Shown: positions 34,109 through 43,663, counted from the first letter of the stretch. The stretch: DNA of 64,000 nt from Burkholderia guangdongensis (GCF_013403875.1 NZ_JACBNX010000009.1:124001-188000); one strand, 5' to 3'. Notes: generated from the sequence alone by a model not told the origin. Program-made: numbers and translations.

Positions 34109-35944
34109 ATGGATTCCGCTTTCGACCAGGCATACGCCGCGCACCGCGCAGGCCGCCTCGGCGACGCCGAGCACGGCTATCGCGCGGCGCTCGACGCCAA
34201 CCCCGCCGACGCCGACGCGCTTCATCTGTTCGGCGTGCTGCGGCATCAGCAGGGTCGGCATGCCGAGGCGGCCGACCTCGTCGGCCGCGCGGTCGCGCTG
34301 CGCCCCGACGACCCCGCGTTCCGGCTGAATCTCGGCAACGCGCTGAAGGCGCTCGGCCGGCTCGACGAGGCGATCGACCGGTTTCGCGACGCGCTGACGC
34401 TCGCGCCCGAATTTCCGCTCGCGCACTACAACCTCGGCAACGCGTACGCAGTGCAGGAGCGCCATGCGGATGCGGTCGCGGCGTTCGAGCGCGCGCTGCG
34501 GCTCACGCCCGGCGACGCGTCGATCCACAACAACCTCGGCAACGCGCTGAACGCGCTCGGCCGCCACGACGACGCGCTCGCCGCGTTCCGCCGCGCGCTC
34601 GAGTTGCGGCCCGGCCACGCGGGCGCGCACAACAACCTCGCGATGGCGCTTTCCGCGATCGGCCGCACCGACGAGGCCATCGCGCATTTCCGCGCGGCGA
34701 TCGCCGCCGAGCCGCGCTTCGTCGCCGCGCATTTCAATCTCGGCAACACGCTCGACGCGGTCGGCCGCCACCGGGAAGCCACCGCCGCGTTCGAGGCCGC
34801 GCTTGCGCTGCATCCGGCGTTCCCGCTCGCGCTGTTCGGGCTCGCGAACGCGCTCGCCGCGCAGGACCGGCATCGCGACGCGCTGCCGTACTACGAGCGC
34901 ACGGTCGGCCTCGACCCGGCGTTCACGCTCGCGTGGCTGAATCTCGGCACCGCGCATCACGCGCTCGGCGCACACGAAATGGCGCTGCGCGCGTTCGATC
35001 AGGCGCTGCGCGCGGCGCCCGACCTGACGCTCGCGCAACTGCATCGCGCGGTCACGCTGCTGACGCTGCGCGACTTCGCGCGCGGCCTGCCCGCGTACGA
35101 GGCGCGCCACGCGACGCCCGGCGCGCCGGCGCTCGGCCCGCTGCCGCGCTGGCAGGGCGAGCCGATCGCGTCGCGCACGCTGCTGATCCGCGCGGAGCAG
35201 GGTTTCGGCGACACGCTGCAGTTCGTTCGCTTCGTGCCGCTCGCGCGTGAGCGCTGCGCGCGCGTCGTGCTCGAGGTACAGCCCGAGCTCGTGCCGCTGC
35301 TCGCGCCGGCCGCCGCGCAATGGCACGTCACGCTCGTCGCGCGGGGCGTGGCGATGCCGCCCGCGGACGTCGCGTGCACGCTGATGAGCCTGCCGTTCGC
35401 GCTCGGACTGCACGCTGACATGATCGCCGGCAACGGCCGCTACCTGAGCGCCCCCGATGCCGCGCGCCGGCGCTTTCGCGGCTCGCTCGGCGGGCACGCG
35501 AAGCGCAAGTTCGGCATCGTGTGGACCGGCCGGCAGCAAGCGCGCGACAACCGATCGATGCCGCTCGCCACGCTCGATCCGCTGTTCGCGCTGCCGGACG
35601 TCGACTGGATCGTGCTGCAGCCCGACGTCGCCGGCGAAGAACGCGCGCAACTCGACGCGCATCCGCGCATCCACCGCGTCGACGGGCGCCTCACGGATTT
35701 CGCCGAGACGGCGGCGCTGATCGAACGGCTCGACGGCGTCGTCGCGATCGACACCGCGGTCGCGCACCTCGCGGGCGCGCTCGGCAAGCCGCTGTGGCTG
35801 ATGCTGCCGTTCGCGGCCGACTGGCGCTGGTTCACCGGCGACGACTGCCCGTGGTATCCGGGCGCGCGGCTCGTGCGGCAGTCTGCCGTCGGGCGGTGGG
35901 ACGACGTCGTGCGGACAATCGCCGACGCACTGCGCGCCGCGTGA
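34109..35944 (+). CDS. TPR-repeat protein with glycosyltransferase-like C-terminal domain
   Basis: 611 residues. About ten tetratricopeptide repeats fill residues 1-345 (HYNLGNAYAVQERHADAVAAFERAL and variants), followed by a domain resembling family 9/41-type sugar transferases: LLIRAEQGFGDTLQFVRF, KFGIVWTGRQQARDNRSM, VVAIDTAVAHLAGALGKP and WRWFTGDDCPWYPGARL. Bacterial OGT-like proteins of this layout are thought to modify proteins or cell-surface components, but activity is unproven. The ATG at 34109 starts the first repeat; an in-frame ATG at 34073 adds 12 residues without a better ribosome site. Confidence 0.85.
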   Translation: MDSAFDQAYAAHRAGRLGDAEHGYRAALDANPADADALHLFGVLRHQQGRHAEAADLVGRAVALRPDDPAFRLNLGNALKALGRLDEAIDRFRDALTLAPEFPLAHYNLGNAYAVQERHADAVAAFERALRLTPGDASIHNNLGNALNALGRHDDALAAFRRALELRPGHAGAHNNLAMALSAIGRTDEAIAHFRAAIAAEPRFVAAHFNLGNTLDAVGRHREATAAFEAALALHPAFPLALFGLANALAAQDRHRDALPYYERTVGLDPAFTLAWLNLGTAHHALGAHEMALRAFDQALRAAPDLTLAQLHRAVTLLTLRDFARGLPAYEARHATPGAPALGPLPRWQGEPIASRTLLIRAEQGFGDTLQFVRFVPLARERCARVVLEVQPELVPLLAPAAAQWHVTLVARGVAMPPADVACTLMSLPFALGLHADMIAGNGRYLSAPDAARRRFRGSLGGHAKRKFGIVWTGRQQARDNRSMPLATLDPLFALPDVDWIVLQPDVAGEERAQLDAHPRIHRVDGRLTDFAETAALIERLDGVVAIDTAVAHLAGALGKPLWLMLPFAADWRWFTGDDCPWYPGARLVRQSAVGRWDDVVRTIADALRAA

Positions 35945-35970
35945 GCGAGCGATGCGTCGCAGCGCTGCCG

Positions 35971-36000
35971 GTCGGTGCCTGTCGGTGCCTGTCGGTGCCT
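35971..36000. repeat. Three-unit 10-bp tandem repeat
   Basis: GTCGGTGCCT occurs three times in tandem, decaying into further GTC/ATC-rich variants to about 36040. It is downstream of the TPR gene. The following 150 bases are AT-rich (36060-36180), probably the promoter area of the next gene. Confidence 0.8.
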
Positions 36001-36206
36001 GTCGCTACTATCGCTGTCTATGGGTACCTATCGCCGCGATAGCCAGCACATCCACCACCGTTCACGCAACACCCAGAATTGACTCACATCAAAAAATCAG
36101 ACTTATCTGATCGACCGAGTGTATGGAATTTGTAATAATTTCGAAATTCACCATAATCTCCGTCCCGCATCTGGCAACGCCCAGCGCTGCGTGACTTCTC
36201 TGCCCG

Positions 36207-37124
36207 ATGAACCGATCGTCATTCGTTCCCGTCGAGGGTGAACTCGCCCAGCCCGGGATTACGCCGCTCAGCGGCATTCCGTTCGGCCGTGAATGGACGT
36301 TTCGCGGCGCGGTCGGCGCGCGGCCCCGCAAGAGCGGTGTCGCTAAGCTGATCACGTCGTGTATCGACATCACTGCGCCGCATCGCGCGTGCGGCTGGAA
36401 GCCACTGCTCGAGCCGAGCGACGCCGTGTCGCCTGCCGCGAAGCCATCGCCCGGCATCGCGCGCCGGATCGCGCTGCGCCGCCCGGCCGTCCGGCCCGCG
36501 CGCCAGCCGTCGCGCGGCGCGCTCGCCGCATGCTGGACGTTCGGCGCGGTCGCGATCATCGGCTGGCTCGTCGCCGCGCACACGCCGACGCCGTTCGGCG
36601 CGTCGGTTCAATCCGCCGGATCGGGCATCTTCGCCGCCTGGCGCGCGGCGACTTCGTCGATCGCCGAACTGACTGAAAACACGCCGGTTCACGTCGCGAC
36701 CGCGCCCGCCGCCGCCGTGACTCAAACTCCGCCGGCCACCACCGCCCACGCGCAACAGCCTGGCCAAGCGGTCCGGCCGGCAGCCGAACCGCAAGCGCTC
36801 GCGGCTGCGCCCCGTCAGGCGTCGCCCCGTCAGGAAGAATCGGCACATCCGGCGATACCCTCCTACGCACGACGCACGACCGCAGCCACGCCGCCGGTCG
36901 CTGTACCGGCCGCACCAGCCGCGTCGCGTCCGCAGCAGCGCGCCGCGGCGCCGGTGGCCGGCAACGCTTCCGACGATCCGTCCGCGCTGATCGCGCTCGC
37001 CAACACACTGCGCGCCAGGCAGCCCGCGTCCGTCGCGCCCACGCGGCCGCTCGCCGGCATCGACTGGACGGCCCGGTTGTCCCACAGCCGCCTGACCGAC
37101 ACGCCGGACGCATTCGCGCAATAA
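36207..37124 (+). CDS. Hypothetical membrane-anchored Ala/Pro-rich protein
   Basis: 305 residues, no family recognised. A basic N-terminus (RRIALRRPAVRPARQPSR) precedes one membrane helix near residues 108-127 (ALAACWTFGAVAIIGWLVAAH). The rest is a long Ala/Pro/Gln/Thr-rich, probably disordered, periplasmic tail, ending with PSALIALANTLRARQ and GIDWTARLSHS. AT-rich DNA lies just upstream, unlike its neighbours. No clear ribosome site before the ATG, so the start is uncertain. A strong bidirectional terminator follows. Confidence 0.6.
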   Translation: MNRSSFVPVEGELAQPGITPLSGIPFGREWTFRGAVGARPRKSGVAKLITSCIDITAPHRACGWKPLLEPSDAVSPAAKPSPGIARRIALRRPAVRPARQPSRGALAACWTFGAVAIIGWLVAAHTPTPFGASVQSAGSGIFAAWRAATSSIAELTENTPVHVATAPAAAVTQTPPATTAHAQQPGQAVRPAAEPQALAAAPRQASPRQEESAHPAIPSYARRTTAATPPVAVPAAPAASRPQQRAAAPVAGNASDDPSALIALANTLRARQPASVAPTRPLAGIDWTARLSHSRLTDTPDAFAQ

Positions 37125-37140
37125 CCGGCCGAACGCACCA

Positions 37141-37180
37141 ACAAGAAAGCCCGGCGAATCGCTTCGCCGGGCTTTCTTGT
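37141..37180. terminator. 18-bp perfect bidirectional terminator
   Basis: ACAAGAAAGCCCGGCGAA and its complement flank loop TCGC; the A/T-rich outer part of the stem gives a U-rich end on both strands. It separates convergent genes. Confidence 0.9.
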
Positions 37181-37206
37181 TCTCATCATCTCGCGTCGAT
37201 CCGCGC

Positions 37207-37920
37207 CTATTGCTGCGTCGGCAATCCCGTTTCCGTCTGCCGCTGAAGCTGCCGCACCTGCTGCTGCAGGTCGCGCAGCTGCGCTTGCCCCGCACGCTGC
37301 TCGATCTGCAACGCGCGCGTCTGGTCCTGCTCGACCTTCTGCCGCTGCGCGACCGCGGCCTGCTGCGTGCGTGCGACGTTCAGATCGGCCTGCAGCCGCT
37401 GCGCATGATTCTCCGACAGCGCGATCACCCGCTCGAGAAACGCCTTCTGCGCCTGCAGCTCGGTGCGGCGGATTTCGACGTCGGACAGCGTCACCGTCTG
37501 CTGCACGAAATTCGCGTAGACCATCTCCGCGCGGCGCTTGTCCTGCGACTTGATCACGCGCCACAAATGCTTGTCCTGGAACAGCGACACGTAGTACGTC
37601 ATCTCCTGCGGATCGAACATCATGCTCGCGCCGTAGCTGCCGTTGTACGTCGTCCGCAACTCGACGACCTTGCCGTCGTGAAGCATCTGCGTCAGCTCGG
37701 CGACGTTGCCTCGCGCGTCCGCCGACGCGGCGTCGCCATCGAGCGTCGTCACCGCGGGGCGGCTGCCGGCCACCGGCGCCACCGCGGCCGCCGAAGCGCC
37801 GCCGGATGCGGCAGCGGGTGCGGCACCGTCGGCCGACCATGCGGCGGCGGCATACGCGCACACCACGAACGCGGCAACCCACGTTGCGCGACGAGCAGGA
37901 AGGAGATTTCGGAAGACCAA
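37207..37920 (-). CDS. Secreted DUF2968 protein
   Basis: 237 residues. Signal peptide cleaved near AAWSADG (about residue 30), an Ala-rich linker, then DUF2968: NVAELTQMLHDGKVVELRTTYNGSYGASM and TYYVSLFQDKHLWRVIKSQD. The C-terminal half (about 150-235) is a long coiled coil rich in Gln and Arg. The family is mostly found in Burkholderia and is periplasmic with unknown role. It ends against the 18-bp terminator. Confidence 0.85.
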   Translation of the reverse strand: MVFRNLLPARRATWVAAFVVCAYAAAAWSADGAAPAAASGGASAAAVAPVAGSRPAVTTLDGDAASADARGNVAELTQMLHDGKVVELRTTYNGSYGASMMFDPQEMTYYVSLFQDKHLWRVIKSQDKRRAEMVYANFVQQTVTLSDVEIRRTELQAQKAFLERVIALSENHAQRLQADLNVARTQQAAVAQRQKVEQDQTRALQIEQRAGQAQLRDLQQQVRQLQRQTETGLPTQQ

Positions 37921-38029
37921 CTTCTGACTCCGGCGATCAAATCGGTAGCTCGCGATTATCGTCGAAAACGCCAGCGCCGCATCCCGATTTCAGTCGGGAC
38001 ACGGCATTTTCAGACAAAGCTTAATCGTC

Positions 38030-39253
38030 TTACAGACGTGTCTCACGCGCGGCGCGCAGGAACGTATCGAGCAGCGGCGTGCAGTCGAGCAATTCCGGGC
38101 CGCCGGCGCGGTGGAATTCCGGGTGCCACTGCACGCCGACGACGAACGGCGCGCGCCGGTAGCGGATCCCCTCGATGATGCCGTCGCCGGCCGACACCGC
38201 CTCGACATTCAGATCGCGGCCGAGATCACGGATCGCCTGATGGTGAATCGAGTTGACGATCGCCTCGCTGCGCCCCGGGAACATGTTCGTGAGCGTCGAG
38301 CCGTCGGGGAAGCGGATCGCGTGGCGATGCTGGTCGTAATGCTCGCTCACGTGCGCGTGCGCGGTCGGCACGTCGGTCGCGATGTCCTGATACAGCGAGC
38401 CGCCGAACGCAACGTTGATCAACTGGCAGCCGCGGCACACGCCGAGCACCGGCTTGCCCGACTCGATGAATTCGTGCAGCAGCTCGAGCTCGTACATGTC
38501 GCGCACGCGATCACCCGGCCATTCGGCGCGCGCGTCCGACGCCGCGTAGGTCTGCGGCGACACGTCCGCGCCGCCCTGCAGCAGCAGCCCGTCGAGACTC
38601 TTCGCGTAGTCGCGCAACCGGATGTTGCTCGGATGCAGCATCCCCTGATGACCGACGGTCGGAATCATGAACACGAGCACGTTGCGTGACATCACCCAGT
38701 GCGCGATCGACTCCTCGAGATACTGCAGCGTCTTGCCGCGCAGCCCCGGCGCGCCGGGCTCCGGATGGAAAATGCGCGCGGACACGCCGATGCGCAGCGT
38801 GCGCTGCGTGATCCGCTGGCCCGCGCGGTCGAACAGCCGGCGCGCGCGCGCCGTGATGATCCGGCCGAGCACCGACCACGGCGTGTCGCTTTGCCGCAGA
38901 TACGCGGGCGGCTGCGGCGACTGCGCGCCCGAGGGCGGCGGCCGCGACGACTCGAAATCGGGCTGCGCGCCGAAACCGGGCGGCGGCGAGCCCGCCTTGC
39001 GCGGCGCCTCGGCCGGTGTATCGGCCAGCGCGGCGGCGGCGGCCGGCGCGGTGCCCGACGCACCGGGCTCGGCGGCGGCGTCGACGGGCGGCGAACCCGC
39101 GTCGCCAACAGAATGCGCGGCCCCGATCTGCGCCGCGAACGCGCTCGCATGGACGCCGGGCGCGGCGTCCACCGGCGACTGGACGCGGATGGCGTTGGAC
39201 GAAGAAAGGGACGAACCGGACTGGCCGGCGGAGGAAGGCGTGGTATCGCTCAT
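38030..39253 (-). CDS. Class I glutamine amidotransferase, PuuD/C26 family, with long N-terminal tail
   Basis: 407 residues. The catalytic domain (about 150-405) has the nucleophile Cys in LGVCRGCQLINVAFGG, His and Glu in GVQWHPEFH, and LDGLLLQGGADVSP, typical of gamma-glutamyl-GABA hydrolases of the putrescine route and related peptidase C26 enzymes. The first ~145 residues are a Pro/Ala/Ser-rich tail with no signal peptide, unusual for PuuD (normally about 250 residues). The tail keeps the codon bias of real coding sequence. No puuABC genes adjoin, so the substrate is inferred from family only. Confidence 0.82.
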   Translation of the reverse strand: MSDTTPSSAGQSGSSLSSSNAIRVQSPVDAAPGVHASAFAAQIGAAHSVGDAGSPPVDAAAEPGASGTAPAAAAALADTPAEAPRKAGSPPPGFGAQPDFESSRPPPSGAQSPQPPAYLRQSDTPWSVLGRIITARARRLFDRAGQRITQRTLRIGVSARIFHPEPGAPGLRGKTLQYLEESIAHWVMSRNVLVFMIPTVGHQGMLHPSNIRLRDYAKSLDGLLLQGGADVSPQTYAASDARAEWPGDRVRDMYELELLHEFIESGKPVLGVCRGCQLINVAFGGSLYQDIATDVPTAHAHVSEHYDQHRHAIRFPDGSTLTNMFPGRSEAIVNSIHHQAIRDLGRDLNVEAVSAGDGIIEGIRYRRAPFVVGVQWHPEFHRAGGPELLDCTPLLDTFLRAARETRL

Positions 39254-39521
39254 GACGATGGTCTGGCGCGCAGTTCACGCGAGTGAATGGATGAGGGCCA
39301 TTATGCTTCAGTGCCGGATCGACGGGGACACCCACAGCCTTTCCGCAACCTTTTGACAACATTGTTGCAATCGGCAGACCGATTGTCCGAGGGTCGCATC
39401 CACCCGTGTCGCGCGGGCGCGCTGGACTCCAGTGATATATCACCGTAATATCCATGCCCATTCCCTTGTCGATCGACGTTCTCCGCATGCCGCTTTTTCC
39501 GCCGTCCGCCCCGTCGAACCG

Positions 39522-40229
39522 ATGACGCAGCCAACCGACACCGCCGCCCTGTCACCGAATCGGCCCGACCTGCCTGGCCGGTCCGCCGAATCCGCGGCGA
39601 GCCTCGCCGAGCGCGCGTACGCGCTGATCCAGCGCGACATCATCACGCTGCGCCTGAAGCCGGGCGCCGCGCTGAACGAGGCCGACCTCGTCGCCCGCAC
39701 CGGCATCGGCCGCACGCCGGTGCACCAGGCCGTGCACCGGCTCGTGCTCGAGGGCCAGCTGTCGGTGATGCCGCGCAAGGGCCTGATGGTGCGGCCGCTG
39801 TCGCTCGACGACATCCTCGCGATCGCCGACGTGCGGCGCGTGAACGAGGCGTACTGCGCGGAACTCGCCGCGCGCCACGCGAGCGCCGACGATCTCGCCC
39901 GGATGCGCGCGCTGCTCGACGCCGGCGACGCGTGCGTCGCCGCGTGCGACGTCGAGGGGATGATGGATCTCGACCGCGCGTTCCACCAGGCGATCGCCGC
40001 GGCCGCGCGCAATGCCGTGCTCGCCGAGTTGCTGCGCGGGCTGCACGAGCGCTCGCTGCGCTTCTGGTTCGTCGCGCTGTCCGAGCCGCACCATCTCGCC
40101 GACGTGCAGCGCGAGCATCTCGCGCTGTTCGAGCGCCTCGCCGCGCGCGACGCGGCGGGCGCGCGCGCGGCCGTCGAGCGCCACATCGAATCGTTCCGCG
40201 CCACCCTTTTTCGCCATCCACGCACCTGA
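39522..40229 (+). CDS. GntR-family regulator, FCD subfamily
   Basis: 235 residues from the ATG at 39522. Winged helix at about 28-95 (AYALIQRDIITLRLKPGAALNEADLVARTGIGRTPVHQAV) and a C-terminal all-helical FCD ligand domain (DVRRVNEAYCAELAARHA, MDLDRAFHQAI, REHLALFERLAARD) that usually binds a carboxylate with a metal. It is 25 bases ahead of the amidase gene on the same strand, so it likely controls that gene and itself. An upstream in-frame ATG at 39432 lacks support. Confidence 0.87.
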   Translation: MTQPTDTAALSPNRPDLPGRSAESAASLAERAYALIQRDIITLRLKPGAALNEADLVARTGIGRTPVHQAVHRLVLEGQLSVMPRKGLMVRPLSLDDILAIADVRRVNEAYCAELAARHASADDLARMRALLDAGDACVAACDVEGMMDLDRAFHQAIAAAARNAVLAELLRGLHERSLRFWFVALSEPHHLADVQREHLALFERLAARDAAGARAAVERHIESFRATLFRHPRT

Positions 40230-40254
40230 TCACGCACCTGCAATCGAGCCGACC

Positions 40255-41631
40255 ATGACCACTTTCACGCCGTTCCCCCCGCTCGCCCAGCTCGCCGCCG
40301 ACCTCGCCGCCGGCAGGACGACGAGCCGCGCGCTCGTCGACGCCGCCCTCGACCGGATCGCCGATCCGGCCGGCCAGGGCGCGATCGTCTTCACCGAAGT
40401 CGACGCCGACAACGCGCGCGCGGCCGCCGACGCGCACGACCGCCTGCGCGCGGCCGGCACCGTGCTGTCACCGCTCGCGGGCATTCCGGTGTCCGTGAAG
40501 GATCTGTTCGACGTCGAAGGCCAGGTGACGCGCGCCGGCTCGCGCGTGCTCGACAACGCGCCGCCCGCCGCCGCCGACGCGATCGCGGTCGCGCGGCTGC
40601 GGCGCGCGGGCGCGGTGCTCGTCGGCCGCACGAACATGAGCGAGTTCGCGTTCTCGGGCCTCGGCCTGAACCCGCACTTCGGCACGCCGCGCTCGCCGTA
40701 TCGCCGCGACGTGCCGGGCGACGCGCGAATCGCGGGCGGTTCGTCGTCGGGCGCGGCTGCGTCCGTCGCCGACGGGATGGCGGCCGTCGCGCTCGGCACC
40801 GACACCGGCGGCTCGATCCGGATTCCCGCCGCGCTCTGCGGGCTCACCGGCTTCAAGCCGACCGCGAGCCGGATTCCGAAGCAAGGCGGCGTGCCGCTGT
40901 CGACGACGCTCGACTCGTTCGGCCCGATCGGCGTGAGCGTCGCGTGCTGCGCGCTCGTCGACCGGATGCTCGCGGGCCTCGAGCCGAATGTGCCGGCCGC
41001 GCGTCCGCTGGAAGGCGTGCGGCTCGGCGTGCTGACCAACTACGTGACGGACGGCGTCGCGGCCGAGGTGGCGACGACGCTCGATGCGGCGCTCAAGCAT
41101 CTGGAGGCGGCCGGCGCGATCGTGCGCGAAGTGCGCGTCGGCGCACTGGACCGGCTGCCGGAGATCAACCGCTTCGGCTTCTCGCCGATCGAGGCGTACG
41201 CGTGGCACCGGCCGCTGCTCGCGAAGCATCGCGACCGGTACGATCCGCGCGTGCTGTCGCGGATCCTGAAGGGCGAGCCTGCGACCGCGGCCGATTATCT
41301 GGATCTGCTCGCCGCGCGCGACGCGCTCCTCGACGACGTCGCGCACACGGTCTGGCCGCGCTTCGACGCGCTCGTCGCGCCGACGGTGCCGGTCGTGCCG
41401 CCGCGGATCGCGGAGCTCGAGACCGACGACGACGCGTTCGCGCGCACGAACGCACTGATCCTGCGCAACCCGAGCGCGTTCAACTTCCTCGACGCGTGCG
41501 CGCTGTCGCTGCCGTGCCATCCGCGCGACGCGGCGCCGGTCGGCCTGATGCTCGCGGCCGCGCCACATCGCGACGATGCACTGCTCGCGATCGGCCAGGC
41601 GGTCGAGGCGGTGCTGAACACGATTCGCTGA
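40255..41631 (+). CDS. Amidase-signature hydrolase
   Basis: 458 residues. The Ser-Ser-Lys triad of the amidase signature family is visible: Lys in GIPVSVKDLFD, Ser in GGSSSGAAASVA, and Ser in GTDTGGSIRIPAALCG. Such enzymes release ammonia from amides such as aryl or alkyl amides, allophanate or carbamates. With a GntR-FCD regulator just upstream, a catabolic role is likely; the substrate is not identifiable. Not a GatA: no gatB or gatC nearby, and the sequence lacks GatA-specific context. Confidence 0.88.
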   Translation: MTTFTPFPPLAQLAADLAAGRTTSRALVDAALDRIADPAGQGAIVFTEVDADNARAAADAHDRLRAAGTVLSPLAGIPVSVKDLFDVEGQVTRAGSRVLDNAPPAAADAIAVARLRRAGAVLVGRTNMSEFAFSGLGLNPHFGTPRSPYRRDVPGDARIAGGSSSGAAASVADGMAAVALGTDTGGSIRIPAALCGLTGFKPTASRIPKQGGVPLSTTLDSFGPIGVSVACCALVDRMLAGLEPNVPAARPLEGVRLGVLTNYVTDGVAAEVATTLDAALKHLEAAGAIVREVRVGALDRLPEINRFGFSPIEAYAWHRPLLAKHRDRYDPRVLSRILKGEPATAADYLDLLAARDALLDDVAHTVWPRFDALVAPTVPVVPPRIAELETDDDAFARTNALILRNPSAFNFLDACALSLPCHPRDAAPVGLMLAAAPHRDDALLAIGQAVEAVLNTIR

Positions 41632-41735
41632 GGCAAAGCTCGCTCGGGCCCGCCTGCGCGGGCGACCTGGCCCGCGAGAGGACGGGCGACGGCGCGTCGG
41701 CTCCTTGCGCGGGACGACGGGCTGCGCCGGGCGGC

Positions 41736-43040
41736 TTATCCGAGCAGGGTCTTCGCGACGGCGATCTGCTCGTTTTCGAACGCGGGGGTAAACGCGTCGA
41801 TGTCGTCGTCGCTCATGCCGACCGGCGCCGACTTCGCGATTCCCCTCCAGCGCTGGACCGCCGCACACACATCGGCGAGCACGCGTTTTGCGTCGCCCTC
41901 GGACATCCAGAAGTACGGAGCCACGCGCATCACGTCCGCAATGGAGTCGACCGGGCCCGAATCCTCGGTGAGCCACAGTTTCAGCTCTTGTACCTTGTCC
42001 GGGAACGGATTGATGTCGAAAGCCGGCGCGAGCCGCCACTGACCGTGCTCGACATGCAGGAATCCATGATTCTGCACGTGGTCGTCCACGTTCGTGATGA
42101 GCAGGTTGAACGCCAGCCGCCGCCACAGCTCCTCGAGGTCGCGCGCCGGATCCGCGCAGCGCGTCGTGATGACGTCGGCAATCTGCGTGTACGCGTGGTC
42201 GACCGCGCGCGATGCCTGCAGCATCGAGCCAGCGGACAGATAGGGAATGCGCCCGCCGACGGCGACCCGGTCGAACCGGCGCACGAGCGCGATCGGGACG
42301 TCATCCGACATGACGACCCGGGATCGCGCGACGGTAATGCCCGCGGCCTCGGCCACGTGAAGGGCCAGCACCTCGCCACGCGTGACGCAGCGGTCGTCCT
42401 TGATGCTCGGAAATTTTCCGATGGCCAGTTGGCCGTCGTCGTCGAGTATCGTGCACTTGGGCCGCATGCCGCCGAGCGAGGTGCCGCGCCCGCGCAGGTA
42501 CTTGAGGTCGGCCTCCGTTTCCTGGTTCATCTCCACCGCGCGCGACGCGCCGATGAGCTGCGCCAGCTCGAGCAGCGGTGGTGTACCGCGACCGCCATCC
42601 TCGATCGTACGCAGAAAGTCGCCCGACTCGTCGACCAGCCGCAGCGCGCCGATACGACTCCGGTCATCCACGCCGAGCAAATAATCCATCTCGGTCAGTG
42701 CCGCTCGGGGAGCGGCGTTGCCCGCCGCCTGCGCCGCCTTGCGCCGCTTCGCATGGTCGCGCGCAATGACGCGGCAGCCCCAGCCATCCGGCTCCGTGTC
42801 CGCGAACGCGAAAGGGAAAATCGAATCGTCCTTCGACGGCGCCCGGCGGAACTGGTGGCCTTCGACGAGGGCAAGGTCCGGCGAAATCTCGAATCGATTC
42901 GTCGCGTCCAGCCAAGCGGCGTCATACGCGAACGCAGTGAATTCGCGCCCGCCGTCCTTGCTGTAGGTGAGCACGCCGACCGGCAGCGCTGCGTCGCCGA
43001 GCGCAACCCCGACCGTCTGTTTCACCGTCGGCTTGCTCAT
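41736..43040 (-). CDS. hipA: HipA-type Ser/Thr kinase toxin
   Basis: 434 residues with the HipA N-terminal and C-terminal kinase-like domains. The kinase core has GGMRPKCTI with the P-loop-like Gly, LAIGKFPS with the ATP Lys, the catalytic NVDDHVQNHGFLH and the metal-binding DINPFP. Relatives phosphorylate aminoacyl-tRNA synthetases and slow growth. The start overlaps hipB by four bases, as in toxin-antitoxin operons. Several conserved positions fit a longer HipA variant. The pair appears inserted between the amidase and dsbB, with an AT-rich upstream region. Confidence 0.88.
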   Translation of the reverse strand: MSKPTVKQTVGVALGDAALPVGVLTYSKDGGREFTAFAYDAAWLDATNRFEISPDLALVEGHQFRRAPSKDDSIFPFAFADTEPDGWGCRVIARDHAKRRKAAQAAGNAAPRAALTEMDYLLGVDDRSRIGALRLVDESGDFLRTIEDGGRGTPPLLELAQLIGASRAVEMNQETEADLKYLRGRGTSLGGMRPKCTILDDDGQLAIGKFPSIKDDRCVTRGEVLALHVAEAAGITVARSRVVMSDDVPIALVRRFDRVAVGGRIPYLSAGSMLQASRAVDHAYTQIADVITTRCADPARDLEELWRRLAFNLLITNVDDHVQNHGFLHVEHGQWRLAPAFDINPFPDKVQELKLWLTEDSGPVDSIADVMRVAPYFWMSEGDAKRVLADVCAAVQRWRGIAKSAPVGMSDDDIDAFTPAFENEQIAVAKTLLG

Positions 43041-43414
43041 AGCGCACCCGAGTCCGATTTGACGCGCTTTTTGCGGACGCGCTGAGGTAATTGCTCGTTC
43101 ATCAGGGACAGGCCGATGTCGTCGGTCGCCGTGTCGAGCAGCCGGGTGATCTTGTCCAGTTCGCCGAGCACGAAGAACGCCTGCGCAATGGTTCCAATCG
43201 AGATTCCGGTGTCTCCGCGCTCCATTCGACGCACCGTGGCTTCCGAGATCCGGAGGCGCTCGGCCATCGATGCCTGCGTCAAACGCCGCCGCCGGCGAGC
43301 CAGCGCCATGTCGGCACCGAGCTTTGTCAGCGCACGCGCAACCGGAGTCGGCATCGATTTTTCCGGGCGATTACCAGCCAAATTTGACGGGTTATTCGAC
43401 TTTGCATGACTCAT
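43037..43414 (-). CDS. hipB: HipB-like XRE-family antitoxin
   Basis: 125 residues. Helix-turn-helix at about 44-85 (RRRRRLTQASMAERLRISEATVRRMERGD). The C-terminal tail is basic (RVRKKRVKS), a likely degron or toxin contact. Neither the ATG at 43414 nor the one at 43354 (MPTPVARALTK, with GGAAA ahead) is certain; the upstream one is used for completeness. It should neutralise HipA and repress the operon by binding the repeats at 43499-43541. Confidence 0.82.
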   Translation of the reverse strand: MSHAKSNNPSNLAGNRPEKSMPTPVARALTKLGADMALARRRRRLTQASMAERLRISEATVRRMERGDTGISIGTIAQAFFVLGELDKITRLLDTATDDIGLSLMNEQLPQRVRKKRVKSDSGAL

Positions 43415-43498
43415 TTGATCGGTCGCAGCGCATCATGATGGGTGACGCCATTTTCTCGCCATGCACGCTGCCCGTCAATTCGAGAGATACTTAAACGC

Positions 43499-43541
43499 TC
43501 ATATTTGATCTATTAAAATTTCATACCACTCAAATATGATC
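43499..43541. promoter_or_regulatory. Inverted-repeat operator of hipBA
   Basis: TCATATTTGA (43499-43508) and its exact complement TCAAATATGA (43530-43539) are separated by 21 bases, each followed by TC, in a strongly AT-rich stretch. A partial copy, TCATTTGATC, lies at 43411-43420 at the hipB start. Probable HipB binding sites. Confidence 0.6.
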
Positions 43542-43663
43542 GGTAATTCGCATTCTCCAGGAACACTGCCGAATCGGCGGCTAGCCAGCGCCGCAAAACG
43601 GGCGTTCGGCTACAATCGCCGGGTCCATTTTTCGGACGGAAACACGAGAACCCACCGACGACG

